Positions 32,442-43,184 of a stretch of 64,000 nt of DNA are shown one piece after another. Source of the DNA: Bombardia bombarda (taxonomy: Eukaryota; Ascomycota; Sordariomycetes; Sordariales; Lasiosphaeriaceae); contig JAULSR010000004.1 in assembly GCA_030512295.1 (NCBI GenBank), forward strand, positions 558,001 to 622,000. The letters run 5' to 3'. A program made the position numbers and the translations under genes. Below the pieces are notes generated by a model. That model was not told where the DNA came from. It worked only from the letters and a program-made list of their open reading frames with translations, and made no database searches. The first letter of the stretch is position 1; each line of letters opens with the position of its first letter.

Positions 32442-35400
32442 TCACCACCCCTGCAGGTCTGGTGAATGCTTTGGCGGCGGCCCCGCCTGGGCAGCGGAAG
32501 GATCACCCCACGCTGGAAGTACCTTGGGAGTTCCAGCAGCCTGAGAACCAGTCTTCTCAGGTCGGTTATCCGTTCCCTTCCAACCTGTCGCTGAACCAGG
32601 ATGCAGAGCCCATGGCGCATGTTGAGCGGCGCCGCTATTAGGATGGGTGGACCGTGTAGGATCATCCCATTTCGCCTTGCTCCGCTCACTGTAGCCTGGT
32701 GTACCTACTGGAGTAGCCTTGTCAGTCTTCGTCGAATTCCAGCCGCCAGGCATACTAGAGCCACGGCCGCCGCCGCCTCGATTACCCGGTTGGTGCTGCT
32801 GCTGGTTGTTCGGTCCGGAGGGCTGAGCGGGGGAACGGCGTGGAGTGGGCTTGGCCGGTTGGTTATCTACGAGAGGACTCCAACGTGTACCTCCTTGATA
32901 TGTATCGTGAGGGTTCTGACTGGTTGGATCCCAGCTACGGCGGCTCCCGTCTTTTTGGTGATTTCCCTCATCAAAAGCATGCCAGTCACGAGGGTAATGT
33001 CCGCTTTCTTGACCCGTTGTTTGATGTTCATGGTGCGGTACTATCCGGGATGTTCTCCCCTGAGCGTCGTTTCCATGATTGTTGTTAGTCCATGCAGGAT
33101 GTTGCTGTCCGGTGACAGATGGAGTGTTTCTGTGGGTAGCGGGTGTACCCTTCTTTGTCGGGCTGGCTTTGACCCTCTCGCTGCGTTGGCTTTTGGCATC
33201 CTCATTATTATCCCAGTTATTGTTGTTGTTGTTGTCCCAATTATTGTTGTTGTTGCTGTCCCAGTTATTGTTGTTGTTGTCCCAGCTATTGTTGTTGTTG
33301 TCGAAATCACCTTGGTTGCTGCCTCCTGTGGCTAACCCGTTGCCGTTATTGCCTGTGGAATCTCTTCCCCAACCCTGAGTCTTGCTTGCAGAATTTCTTT
33401 CCCAATCATTACTACCCGGGCCCCAATCCTGATTATCGCCTCCAGAATTTCCTCCCCAACCATTACCACCAGAGCCGCCATCCTGATTATTGCTTGTAGG
33501 ATTTCCTTCCCCACCATTACCACCAGAGCCGCCCTCCTGGTTATCACTCACAGGGGGGTCACCCCCATCCCAGTTACCAGCAGGGTTAGTCTTGGGGGCT
33601 TCTTTCCAGATATCAGCAGCATTGTCCGCCTTTGGTTCACCTGCCTGAGATCCATTCTTCTTACTGGGAGGGACAGAAGGATGAGGAGAATCTCGCCAGC
33701 CATTGTCTACACTGTGAACAGAAACAGGCTGACTTTTAGGTTTAGAAGGCGGATAACCCGGTGCTTTGCTCCCGTCAGATCTCGGTGTGGCGTTGTGGAA
33801 ACTGCCGCAATAAGGGCCAACGTTGTTGTTCCAGTTTCGGTAAGTGTCACTCTTCTCGAAATTATCTTGGCACTGCTTTACATACTCATCGAGTCCACCC
33901 ATCTTTTCGGATGTCATTTTGATATGGCTCTTGGGCTTTGGTGCTTGTTGTCCTGAGCTCACTACCTGTGGCCGTGGGTGATGAGGCGTCTGATTCAGTA
34001 TGAACGTAGGAGTCTTTGGTGGTGGCGGAATCCCCACTGTAGGAGTCTGACGCTTCGAGGCTGTCTCTTGTTGCTGCTTCTTCTGCTGTTCTTCGTGGTA
34101 CCACCATGACTGCATCTCCTGCGGCGGCGGCTGTCGTGGTGGGTGTGATGGTGGTTGCTGACCCTGTGGAGAAAATTTCGTGTGCATCATAGGATGCATG
34201 TTTGACTGCATCTCACGCTGGGGGTACTGAGGATGCTGCTCGGGCATAACTCCCCAGTGGTACGTGGTGTTGAGAGGATGCGGCATTCCAGGAGGGGCCA
34301 CGGGCTTGGATGTAGTCTTGCGAGGGTACAGAGCACCATAAGGATTGCCCCAGTACGGTCCATGATAGACGCGGCAAATGCCATGCTCATGATCAATGAA
34401 TGCATTGGGGCGGGGATCTTGGGTCGGATCTTCGACGGTATGCTCCAATTGAACCACTTGCGCGCGGACCGGCATAATCAGATTGGGATCTCGAACCTGT
34501 GGAGGCGGGAAGGGAGTTGGAATTGCTGCTTTTGCGGTCTTGGCCGAGCCGGCATTTACACTGGCTGGCTTGACGCTTGCTGCTTCCACGCTGGTAGCCT
34601 TGGGACTAGCCACCTTTGGACTGACTTCCTTGGTCTTGGATTTCGCCTTCGTTTGGGTATCCTCAGACTTATTATTGTCGGGCTTTTCCTTCTCTGATGC
34701 TCTTTTCTTGTCTGCTTTGTTTTTCTTGCCACCATCACCAGCCGATGTCTTGTCATTACCTCCTTTCTTTTTATCCTGCTTCTGCTTCTTCTTCTTCTTC
34801 TTCTTCTTCTTTGCTGGTGAGTCCGACTCAGACACCGATGCCACATCGCTTTCAGCCTCACTGTCGCTTACTGCGTGCTTCTCTGTCTTCTTGGCCTTTC
34901 CCCTCTTAGTACTCTGGTCTTTCTGCTTTTTCTTGGATTTTGACTTGCCCTCTGATTCGCCTTCAGCGTCAGACGAGGAGGCTTTGTGCTTCTTGGCCTG
35001 TTTAGCTGACTTTCCCGTCTTCTTGGGGAGTTTCCGTCCCTTCGGATGGGGCACAACATCATCGTCGCTGGTATCCAGTCCACTCTCCGCCTCTGTCTCT
35101 GTCTCTATAGTGTCGGATTCAACAGGTGGCGGCGCAGGCTTTTTTGCCTTAGTCTTCTTGGTTTTGGTGACTGCTTTCTTTTGAAGTTTCTTAGGCGCCG
35201 GTCGCTTCACTTCTTCCTCACTCGTCTCCGCCTGACTAGGCTCCGCCTCACTGGTCTCTGCATAGGACTCATCGCCACTCGTCTCCACAGCGGTCTCTGA
35301 TTCCGAGGCATCTTCAACACTGACGGGTGCTGGTCTCGGCGATGGCTTCTTCAGGGCGGGCTTTGGATTGCTCACAGCTGAGTTAAAGCTGACACTCTTA

Positions 35401-35621
35401 GCAGCAGGAATGGGAGCCGAAGACTTGGGGGCTGCGGCAGGCCTTTGGCCACGACTGCCAGATCGTGGATATGTAAGGTAAATGGTATCTGTTTCGCGCT
35501 CATCGTCGGTGGTCACCTCGAGCTTGACGATGCTACGACGACCAACAGTTGGCTTCGGTTTCGGCTTTGGTAGGTTGATAGGTTGCCCGACAACCCACTC
35601 CGCAAACGACCTTGGGGGCAT
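32442..35621 (-). CDS. Large low-complexity protein with Asn/Trp and Gly/Trp repeats
   Basis: Unrecognised single-exon protein of 1059 residues. The start MPPRSFAEWVVGQPINLPKPKPKP is followed by a Lys/Ser/Glu-rich, acidic and basic region (about residues 60-380) with a run of ten lysines and many SDSE/SEAE blocks, suggesting a nuclear, disordered segment. Around residues 400-470 a better-conserved-looking patch appears: FIDHEHGICRVYHGPYWGN, then YGALYPRK. The C-terminal half is rich in Pro, Gln, Gly, Asn and Trp, with DNQDGGSGGNG-type repeats and a tract of (N)4-6-W-D repeats. No catalytic domain is visible. Single-exon structure and composition suggest a scaffold or RNA/chromatin-associated protein, but this is inference. 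Confidence 0.75.
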   Translation of the reverse strand: MPPRSFAEWVVGQPINLPKPKPKPTVGRRSIVKLEVTTDDERETDTIYLTYPRSGSRGQRPAAAPKSSAPIPAAKSVSFNSAVSNPKPALKKPSPRPAPVSVEDASESETAVETSGDESYAETSEAEPSQAETSEEEVKRPAPKKLQKKAVTKTKKTKAKKPAPPPVESDTIETETEAESGLDTSDDDVVPHPKGRKLPKKTGKSAKQAKKHKASSSDAEGESEGKSKSKKKQKDQSTKRGKAKKTEKHAVSDSEAESDVASVSESDSPAKKKKKKKKKQKQDKKKGGNDKTSAGDGGKKNKADKKRASEKEKPDNNKSEDTQTKAKSKTKEVSPKVASPKATSVEAASVKPASVNAGSAKTAKAAIPTPFPPPQVRDPNLIMPVRAQVVQLEHTVEDPTQDPRPNAFIDHEHGICRVYHGPYWGNPYGALYPRKTTSKPVAPPGMPHPLNTTYHWGVMPEQHPQYPQREMQSNMHPMMHTKFSPQGQQPPSHPPRQPPPQEMQSWWYHEEQQKKQQQETASKRQTPTVGIPPPPKTPTFILNQTPHHPRPQVVSSGQQAPKPKSHIKMTSEKMGGLDEYVKQCQDNFEKSDTYRNWNNNVGPYCGSFHNATPRSDGSKAPGYPPSKPKSQPVSVHSVDNGWRDSPHPSVPPSKKNGSQAGEPKADNAADIWKEAPKTNPAGNWDGGDPPVSDNQEGGSGGNGGEGNPTSNNQDGGSGGNGWGGNSGGDNQDWGPGSNDWERNSASKTQGWGRDSTGNNGNGLATGGSNQGDFDNNNNSWDNNNNNWDSNNNNNWDNNNNNNWDNNEDAKSQRSERVKASPTKKGTPATHRNTPSVTGQQHPAWTNNNHGNDAQGRTSRIVPHHEHQTTGQESGHYPRDWHAFDEGNHQKDGSRRSWDPTSQNPHDTYQGGTRWSPLVDNQPAKPTPRRSPAQPSGPNNQQQHQPGNRGGGGRGSSMPGGWNSTKTDKATPVGTPGYSERSKAKWDDPTRSTHPNSGAAQHAPWALHPGSATGWKGTDNRPEKTGSQAAGTPKVLPAWGDPSAAQAGPPPKHSPDLQGW
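33205..33305 (-). repeat. Asn/Trp-coding minisatellite
   Basis: On the plus strand, repeats of TTATTG plus GTT units punctuated by TCCCA. On the coding strand these give blocks of four to six Asn followed by Trp-Asp or Ser-Trp-Asp, about five copies, inside the 1059-residue protein. Confidence 0.88.
34785..34813 (-). repeat. (TTC)n run coding polylysine
   Basis: Triplet run that codes for about ten consecutive Lys in the basic region of the 1059-residue protein. Confidence 0.9.
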
Positions 35622-36317
35622 GGTGTCGACGGCTCAAGAGGGCTCGGCTTGAATGCAGATGTCTTTAGATCATGCTTGGGTAAGTAGAGCGCGGGGTGGC
35701 TTGCATTGGCAGCTGGGAGACCGGGATATTGGGATATAGCCAGTGAGCTGGAAATTCGGAATTTGAGATTGACGAGGGTGCAGACGGGGGGAGGCAAAAG
35801 ATACCGCACAGATCGCGTGCGAAAGAACAAAAGGAGAATTGTGAGAATTGGTCAAAGAAGAGCAGACAGAGGTTAGTTGCTCTCTAGAGATTATGAAATG
35901 GATGAGATGAGTGAGATGGTGAGCGGAAGCTTGTGTACGAAACGGATTTCTCGCAGCGAAGAGTGGTCTTGGTCGACAAAAACAGAAGGCGCGACTCTCT
36001 CCCCCCTTAGACTGCCCCGCACCTCACTGGTCAGTTTTCCACCGAATGCCTTCTGGCTGAGATCAGCAACAATAGGTGGGTAGGAGTTTGGCAAGCAAAT
36101 AACCCACAGGTAGGTAGGTAGCTTATAGAACACCGACATGGGCTGAATGGGGAGATTATAGCTTGTTGCCACCCTCAAACAATGCTATCAGCGCTCCCAA
36201 CGCAACGATATCCGCCCGCCCGCACGCAAACATCACCTCGACCGCATCACCGCTTTGATCTCATCCCCCAAAAACGTACACACCTATCAAAACAAGCCAG
36301 CACTTCCCGCCCAGACC
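35622..36317. other. Intergenic before the low-complexity gene
   Basis: Upstream region of the minus-strand low-complexity gene and 3' region of the dephospho-CoA kinase gene. A GGTA repeat lies at about 36110-36121. No coding region recognised. Confidence 0.6.
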
Positions 36318-37148
36318 TCAAAGCTTCGCCCTCTCTTCCCTCTCCGCCTCCGCCCACCGCCTATTAATCCTCACATTCTGCCAAAACGTCCACAACCCCA
36401 CCACCACCGCCGCCGGCGGACACGCCAGCATCGCCCACCCCCACCACCTCGGACTCGCCCTCTCCACCTCCTCCATCGCCCTCCTCACCTCCCCCGCCAG
36501 CTCCTCCCTCCCGCCATCATTCCACACCACCACCCCCCTCCCCTTGCCCCCTCTCGCCTCACACCTCCTCGCCTTGACCCTCACATCCCCCTGGCTCCGC
36601 ACCCTATTCTCCGCGTCCTCCCGACTCAAATGCGCATCCCTCGCCATCAGCCGCGCCATCTGCACCTCGGGGTCCCTTACCGCCACCACCATGACCGTGC
36701 CGCAGAACCGGTCCAGCGCGCTCTCAAACAGCAGCGGCACGTCGAGCACGACGGCGCGGTGGCCGGCGAGGTAGGCGCGCGCGGCCGCGTAGAACATGGC
36801 GCGCCGCACGGCCGGGTGCACGATGCCGTTGAGCGCCGCGCGGTCCTTGCGCACCTGCGGGTCGCTGCCAAAGACGCGCCGGCCGAGCGCGGGGCGGTTG
36901 AGCGGCCGCCCTTTGCCCGTGGGGCCGTGCTCGGGCATCTCGGGCGGGCTGGCGGGGACGAGCAGGTCGGGCGTGCTGGGGCCGAAGTAGGACACGATGG
37001 CGCGGTAGCTGGCCGTGCCGGGCTCGACTACCTGGCGCGCGAGCAGGTCGGCATCGATGATGGGGAGGGAGTATGGCGGGGATGCGAGCAGGGAGGAGAC
37101 GGTGGACTTGCCCGTTGCGATGGAGCCTGTGAGGCCGATGAGAAGCAT
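36318..37148 (-). CDS. CAB5: Dephospho-CoA kinase
   Basis: Phosphorylates the ribose 3'-OH of dephospho-CoA, the last step of coenzyme A synthesis. Single exon, 276 residues from the ATG at 37148. The P-loop GLTGSIATGKST is at residues 5-16, followed by IIDADLLARQVVEPG, LNGIVHPAVRRAM, VVLDVPLLFESALD and VVAVRDPEVQMARLMARD, all typical of CoaE-family kinases. A hydrophobic C-terminal span (GWAMLACPPAAVVVGLWTFW) with basic residues after it suggests membrane anchoring, which is known for several fungal orthologues. A short insertion (VPASPPEMPEHGPTGKGRP) sits in the substrate-domain region. Confidence 0.94.
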   Translation of the reverse strand: MLLIGLTGSIATGKSTVSSLLASPPYSLPIIDADLLARQVVEPGTASYRAIVSYFGPSTPDLLVPASPPEMPEHGPTGKGRPLNRPALGRRVFGSDPQVRKDRAALNGIVHPAVRRAMFYAAARAYLAGHRAVVLDVPLLFESALDRFCGTVMVVAVRDPEVQMARLMARDAHLSREDAENRVRSQGDVRVKARRCEARGGKGRGVVVWNDGGREELAGEVRRAMEEVERASPRWWGWAMLACPPAAVVVGLWTFWQNVRINRRWAEAEREERAKL

Positions 37149-38131
37149 CTTGGGCGATATCTGTGGCACTGATCAGGGGTGGGGTTGTTGTTGCTGTGTT
37201 GTGAGGGGCTTTGCTTTGCTTTTTGTGAAATGTTTGTCAGTGTCTAAGACCGTGGGAAAAATGTAATCACGGCGAGTTCATGGATTAAATGGCTTTATAC
37301 AGTGGACGGAGAATCGTCGTCGGTGCTGTATGTGTTGCTTGATCATACGATGCGGGGTGGGTTGCCGACCCCAGGATCTTGGAAGTACCTCACCTCCAAC
37401 TTGATCCGAGGAACGCCCTGTCGTGCTACTTAAGCGAGCCAAGCCTGGGCCAATCAGATAGCGGACGCCATACGGATTCCCCCGATCCTGCATGTGACAA
37501 CCTTGTACCATTGTGGCTTGACAACGTCATCCACGCCAGTAGGGATCCAGTCTTTCCAGAAGTAACTTGCATTCAGCCTCAACGAATTGCTAGTTTCAAC
37601 CTCCTTTCATCAACAGCAATACGTCCAAGGGAACATTCTCTATCCGTTAAGCATTCAACGCAATATTGTCTTCTTTAAGAAGAGGAACTCTTTCAGAGTT
37701 GTTAGAGAAATTTCATCAGTCTCGATGGTGCTTTGCAAGTGCTTGTTGATGCAGTCTCAGGCCCCATGTTATATAACCCAAAGGTCATCGATTTGGATTC
37801 CTCCCAAGGCCCGTCCGTCTACCTAGAATCTCATCGCCCTATAATTGCAAAGACCCCATGCGTATATTACCGATCGTCTGTTGCTGCACCTCTGATTTCA
37901 GAAGTCGAGAAGGCTGGAAAAGAAAGAGTGATCATGTTGAAAAGAAAAAGGAACCAGAATGGAAAACCAAAAGAACGAGTAGCATAATCCGAATAGCAAC
38001 CACGAAACCCTCCCTGTGCTGTTCTTATGTCTGGCAAATTTTAGGGTTAGATATGTTGTTGAGCTTCGGAGCGGTTTGCGAGCAACTCACCGAGCTTGAT
38101 GTCGTGTCGCCTCCTCAGTCAACCACTCTGG
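37149..38131. other. Intergenic between two minus-strand genes
   Basis: Promoter of the dephospho-CoA kinase gene and 3' region of the next one. A TTAGGGTTAG sequence (38041-38050), like fungal telomere repeats, occurs once. No coding region recognised. Confidence 0.55.
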
Positions 38132-39402
38132 TTACTTCTGGATACGAATGGCATAGAAGACACCATCATCGGTAATATACCAGCGGCAATCTCCCAGATT
38201 TTCGATGGTGAATCGGTTGCGCAGCGTCCACTGTCCATCCAGCTCGCGCACTTTGTACATGCGGGAGGGATCAGGGTCCGATGGCAGAAAGTCCTGTGGT
38301 TCATCGACCTTATTGTCATAAGCAATCTGCTCGTTCAACACTGCCACTTCGCCGGCAGTAAGTCCGACGCCCAAGGCGGGCTCGGGGTGCACACCCGGCT
38401 GCATCGGCATCGGCATAGGCATCATGGAAGCGGGGTTACCTGTCATGACCGGCGGAGCACCTTGAACAAAAACAGGCTGACCCATCACAGGAGCACCGGC
38501 CGGCACTCCCATCATCGGCTGAACCATTGGCGGCTGCATGATGACAGGCGGAAGTGGTGCTCCTGCAAGTGGGATCTGATGCAGAGGCATGGCCTGTCCA
38601 CCGGTCTGTTATCAGTTAGCTTCAATTTGAAAGAGCAAGTTGATCAAATAACTGTGTGAAACTCAAGCTTTGGCGACAGAATAACAAATACGGAATAGTG
38701 GAAAGGTCACTCAACCCTGCCAACAGAAAAACAACCACAAGGCCGGCAGGTATGTTTCTCGACTCTAGTGGAGATACTGTGACTGACCATGACAGGCATT
38801 TGCGGAAAACCGGGGCCACCAGGCATCATTCCGGGCTGCATTACACCAGTGCCATCATGGCGCGGGACGTAATAGTGCAGTTCGGGGCCAAGGCTGGTGT
38901 CGGGAACCTGGGGCTGGAAATTTACGCCAGTATTGGCAGGCTTCGAAATCGGGTAGTACGACATGCCGGGCGCTGCAACAGCGGTCGATGGCTGGTATGA
39001 CGCGAATTGCGATCCGGTTGCGGCTGGGAAGTAGCCCTGCGAATGAAGAAAGAAGGGCTGTTGATGACCCGCTGGGTCTGGATAGGCTTCGTATGATGGA
39101 GGTGGGAGCCCGCCAATGTGATGGGTGAAAACTTGCTGGCCCGCGGTGAGGACAGGCTCGGTTGAGTCGTACCGCGGATAAGCGAAGGCAGGCTCTTGGG
39201 GTTGTGTTGATGAGCTATCCTGAGGATGGCCTTTTAGGTTGGTTTCGTCGGCCGCCCAGTCTCGCTTTTCGCCTTGATTGGGCAGTTGAGATTTGACAGG
39301 AGTTGCGGGACGGGAACGCGGCGGGGTATGGTAATCCTCAAAATGAACGTGCTTGGGTTTTCCCGAATACTTGATGTGGTCCTGTTCTGGGCGAGAGGAC
39401 AT
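38132..39402 (-). CDS. Pro/Met/Gln-rich protein of unknown function
   Basis: Unrecognised protein of 362 residues in two exons, 38788-39402 and 38132-38605, phase 0. The intron of 182 nt has donor GTCAGT, branch GCTAAC and ends ATAACAG. The first exon begins MSSRPEQDHIKYSGKP and is Pro/Gln/Tyr-rich without signal peptide. The second begins TGGQAMPLHQIPLAG and contains Met-Pro repeats, PVIMQPPMVQPMMG and MMPMPMPMQPG. The last 95 residues look more structured: LTAGEVAVLNEQIAYDNKV, then REL DGQWTLRNRFTIENL and CRWYITDDGVFYAIRIQK at the very end. That C-terminal module resembles other fungal hypothetical proteins. Function is unknown; a low-complexity adaptor is one possibility. Confidence 0.78.
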
Positions 39403-40772
39403 GGTGGGAGGGGACAAATGACAGTGTCGAGAGTGACTCCTCTCGCTAGGTCAGGTGGCCGGGTGATCGGGGAAAGTAGGAAGGCCCAAGCCTCGCCTGG
39501 TTCGGTTTTACGAGCGAAGGAATACGCAAACAGAGAATGTGGGGGGGATTGGGGGATTTCAGGCGCACGGAGTTAAACAGAAGGCGCGACCGAAAGTCAG
39601 GTGTGAGACCGACTTCAAGATGACAGCTTGCCAGGATGGTTGAAGCGTATGGGGAAGAAGAAAATCCTTCTTTCCGAGAACTTCGCGGGAAAGAGGAAGT
39701 GGCCTCAACACTTCTGGGATTCACACAATGTGTTCATCCTGGTGGTCATCCTGGTGGTCATTGATCTGGGGGCTGGTTCTCGCTTGAAGAGACATTTGAG
39801 AAATGAGAAAATTTGAGACTAACTATTTGTTGGAGGGCCCACGTTTGCCCGTTCCAAACGTATTGATATTGAACCTTAGGTTCACGTTCGTATTCGACGT
39901 CGGAGAAGGGAAAACACGGGATGCAGCACATCGCGGAGCGTTCTTTCTGTGAAGATAAAAATGGGCAGAATAAGGGCAGTATGAAGATTGTGTAAAGATG
40001 GCAAGTGAGATGTACGAGAATTCCAGCTAAAACTGTACTGATGGTGTGGAAATTTTGAGGAAGTTGCGACCTGATAGATGCTGGGACGATCAGACGTCAC
40101 CAATTAGGAGGTACCTGCCTAGCAACTTCCTTTCGTCGGGCAAACGAGCGAGCTTTTACAGCACATGACTGGTCAAATTGGTTTCTTTCAGGCATTTTTT
40201 CATCTCATCACCGAATCCCGCCACAAATAAATTTCGCTTCATTTTTCTGCCAACCATCGATGTATCGGTAAATATACTCGTCCAAGACACCCATATATGT
40301 CAGGTCCAACAACCACCCACCGCTAATCTTCCATCAAAGATCTTAACTTGAGCATCGTTGCCAATCCCCATCGCTATACTGGCGGGTTGTTGTTTCCTTG
40401 GCCATGTGTAATTTATTATTTCGTACACATTTATTATATACATAGCACGAGATTGGGTCAATGAAGTTTGTTCAGATCACGATAATGGCATTTGTTTTCA
40501 CGTGGCTAAAACTCGTTGAACCTATTAGACCTATTTTCTTTAAAAGTAATCCATAGCAGCACGCTCGTCAAACCATACCGCTGTGTCCATGAAGATACCA
40601 AGCTAAGAATTGTTATGGGTACCTTATCCATGACAAATAAAACAACCAGTGCAAATCAGACTCCAAATAAGTAATTTGGCCTTCGCTATCTGCATCAGTT
40701 GCTTGATAAGCAAGCAAGACGACCTGGTGAAGTTGCGCAGAAAACGATGAGCAAATCATGCCATTTAGAGTG
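39403..40772. other. Intergenic region
   Basis: 1.4 kb with the promoter of the preceding minus-strand gene and 3' region of the next. It contains an AGGTACCT site (40109-40116). No coding region recognised. Confidence 0.6.
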
Positions 40773-42042
40773 TCAGACATTGGATGGCTGATCATCGTCG
40801 AAATAGTTGCTCCCGTCGTCGTCTTTTGGAACGTTGAGGAACTGATCAGCGTATTCTCTCTCAAACTGCTGCAGCTGCAAAATCTTTTCGCATCGATTGT
40901 AAAACGGAACCAGCCACGCCTTTTTACCAAAGTCAGTCGGCCACAATCAATAAAACTTCTTCAAGAAAGTACTCACCCGCATCACAACCGGCCACAAATC
41001 CTTCTCCTTCGCCACCGCCACCATATTTACAAACGAATCAGCCTCCTCCAGATAAAACCACTCCGGGTCCTTAAACGACGGCTTCGGCTTCAAATTGCTG
41101 TAGAAACACGCAATCTTCGTCTCATCCCCAACCTCCTCCGTCTTTTGGGAGAGCTCCAAAAGCTCCATCCTGATGTCTTGGGCAGCAACCACCGCCAAAG
41201 GCGGACTCTGTATTGTGTCGAGCTCCCTCAGCTGCCGCGGGATCTCGTCCTTGACCTTGAAGTTCGGCTGAGAGAACGCGGCCAGCTCGTCAGTCAGCTC
41301 GGAGAACAAGCACGACCAGCTCTTGAAGCGCCATTCCATCTTGACGTCGCCAAACTGGTTCACGTCGGCGATGCCAAACCTGAACATGCTGGCTTTGGGA
41401 AAGGGGATGGAGTTTTTTGGGCCGCCCATTGTTAGGAGGCGGTTTTGGGCGCAGATTCGGACCTGGTTTCAGTCGCACCAAAATGGACAGAACTTGTTAG
41501 CTTGCTTACTTTTCTCTTCTCTCGGCCTGGAAAAAGGCTGGGGAAAGGGGAAAGGGGGAGTTGGATACCTTCTCAGAAACGCCTTTCTCCTGAACCGACG
41601 ACGGCGGGCCTCCTTCTCCTCCGTCACTAAACAAAAAGGGTGAACATTCGGCCACCTCAAAATCCAGGAGCTTCGAGACATGCTTGACGAACTCGGCATT
41701 GCGGGGATCGTGCATCCAGTCGCCCAGTTGCCGCATGCGCTCGAGTTGATCTGGAGAGAGGCCCGTGTTGGAGTCATCGTATGGTATATAGAAATAGCCT
41801 TCGCTGGAATCGGGCAGTATACAGCCGGGGTCGCCTTCGTTATTCTTGCTGTTGCTATTGCTGTTGCTGTTATTGTTGCCACCATTGAATGCCGAGAGTC
41901 TCATGGCAGCGTCGGCATCATCCAATCTCTCCTTCTTGGCCAGCCAGCAATGTAAGCGCTGGACGATCAGCTCGTTCTTGATCTCAAGGGGTGTACCCGG
42001 CGGCTTGATTCCGGGGGCACCGTTCTCTGCTGGGCTCGCCAT
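40773..42042 (-). CDS. Unrecognised acidic protein, three exons
   Basis: Protein of 368 residues that I do not recognise. Exons 41569-42042, 40977-41462 and 40773-40919 are all phase 0. Intron 1 starts GTATCC and ends AAACCAG; intron 2 starts GTGAGT and ends AAAAAG. The start MASPAENGAPGIKPPG is followed by a helical region (NELIVQRLHCWLAKKERLDDADAAMRL), an Asn/Ser tract, and YFYIPYDDSNTGLSPDQLERM. Exon 2 has ICAQNRLLTMGGPKN and MEWRFKSWSCLFSEL. Exon 3 ends in a Gln/Glu-rich helix (EKILQLQQFEREYADQF) and an acidic tail FDDDQPSNV. No membrane span or catalytic motif is visible. Its 3' end faces no opposing gene. Even spacing of charged and aromatic residues suggests a soluble globular protein. 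Confidence 0.78.
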
Positions 42043-43184
42043 GGCTGGCCACCGTTGGGAGGCTTGCGGGTAGAGAAGACAAGCGAGTATGGGAGTGGGA
42101 AAGGTTATCAAGGAGTGTAAGTACGAAGACAACAGAGTCAGAGTCGTCGTGTGTGTCAAATGAGACTGAGAGGAAAGTGAAATCCGACAAGTATGGTTGT
42201 GTGCAGAAACGATCAGAGGTAAGTGAATTAGCAGCCGCAGGATCGCATCGGGTGGCGGCCTTGAAGGGGGACAAGGAGGTCATAGACGGAAGGGACTGTT
42301 TAAGTGGATGGTTTTGCGGTGGCGTGGGAACTACGTCTCCTTGGGCGATTCCTGGACCCATGGAAGGCATTGTAGATGCCGATATGGAACTATTTATTGG
42401 CAGAGAGGAGGCAGGAGGCACCTACGAGGGTACCTGGAATAGCTTTGCGTGACAGTCATCCCATGTTTGAGCTTCGCTCACCTGTTCTTATTGGTTGTTT
42501 GCTTGAAAATACGTCATTTAAATCTTGTAAAATACAATCAAATACTCAGTAGTGCCTGGTCTTCATCTGAATTCAATATAGTACACCGCGGTTTCTCGAT
42601 AGTTGGCGAGGGGCAGATGACGAGATCGAGAGCCCGCTGGCTGAGCTCCTTCCTTTCCTCCTCCTCTTCCTCCTTCCGAAGCTCGGCCAACACAAGCTAG
42701 CCAACCATGCGCTCCAATCCGTCCCTGGAGCCTCCCAAGGTTGTCACACGGCATCAAGGCAACTTAACTCAGCTCGGTGATTGCAGCAACCTTACCGGGC
42801 AAAGGAAGTGCCATCCATATGCGCTCGCGCCCGCCAACCGAAGCGCGCTGCTTCTTCTTCTTCTTCTACTAACACCAACAAAGTCGCCGCTATTATACAT
42901 ACACAACCGTTTATTGGAGGAGAGAGATACCCTGCGCTATGCCATACCGCCGCGGCGTGCCGCCGCCGACCACCACTGTAAAAGTCCGACCAAATTTGTA
43001 CACCATTGTCCTCTGGGACAAAACACACACTTTATCGTAGTACCTAGTTCTGTGACAGAAGAGGAGCTCCCTCTCTGTCGATTAAATTTCATTTGGGAAA
43101 AAAAGAAGGCCGCCTTTTTGGTTTGCGACCAAGGGTTTTAAAAAGGGTGTGTCTGCTACTAGCTGAAGAAACAATTCATTCCGC
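42043..43184. other. Intergenic region
   Basis: 1.1 kb between two minus-strand genes; promoter of the upstream one. A (TTC)n-rich stretch lies near 42850-42870. No coding region recognised. Confidence 0.6.

Noticed and set aside
38041..38050. TTAGGGTTAG as a telomere relic
   Set aside because: Fewer than two repeat units; too short to mean more than a chance or a single telobox-like site.
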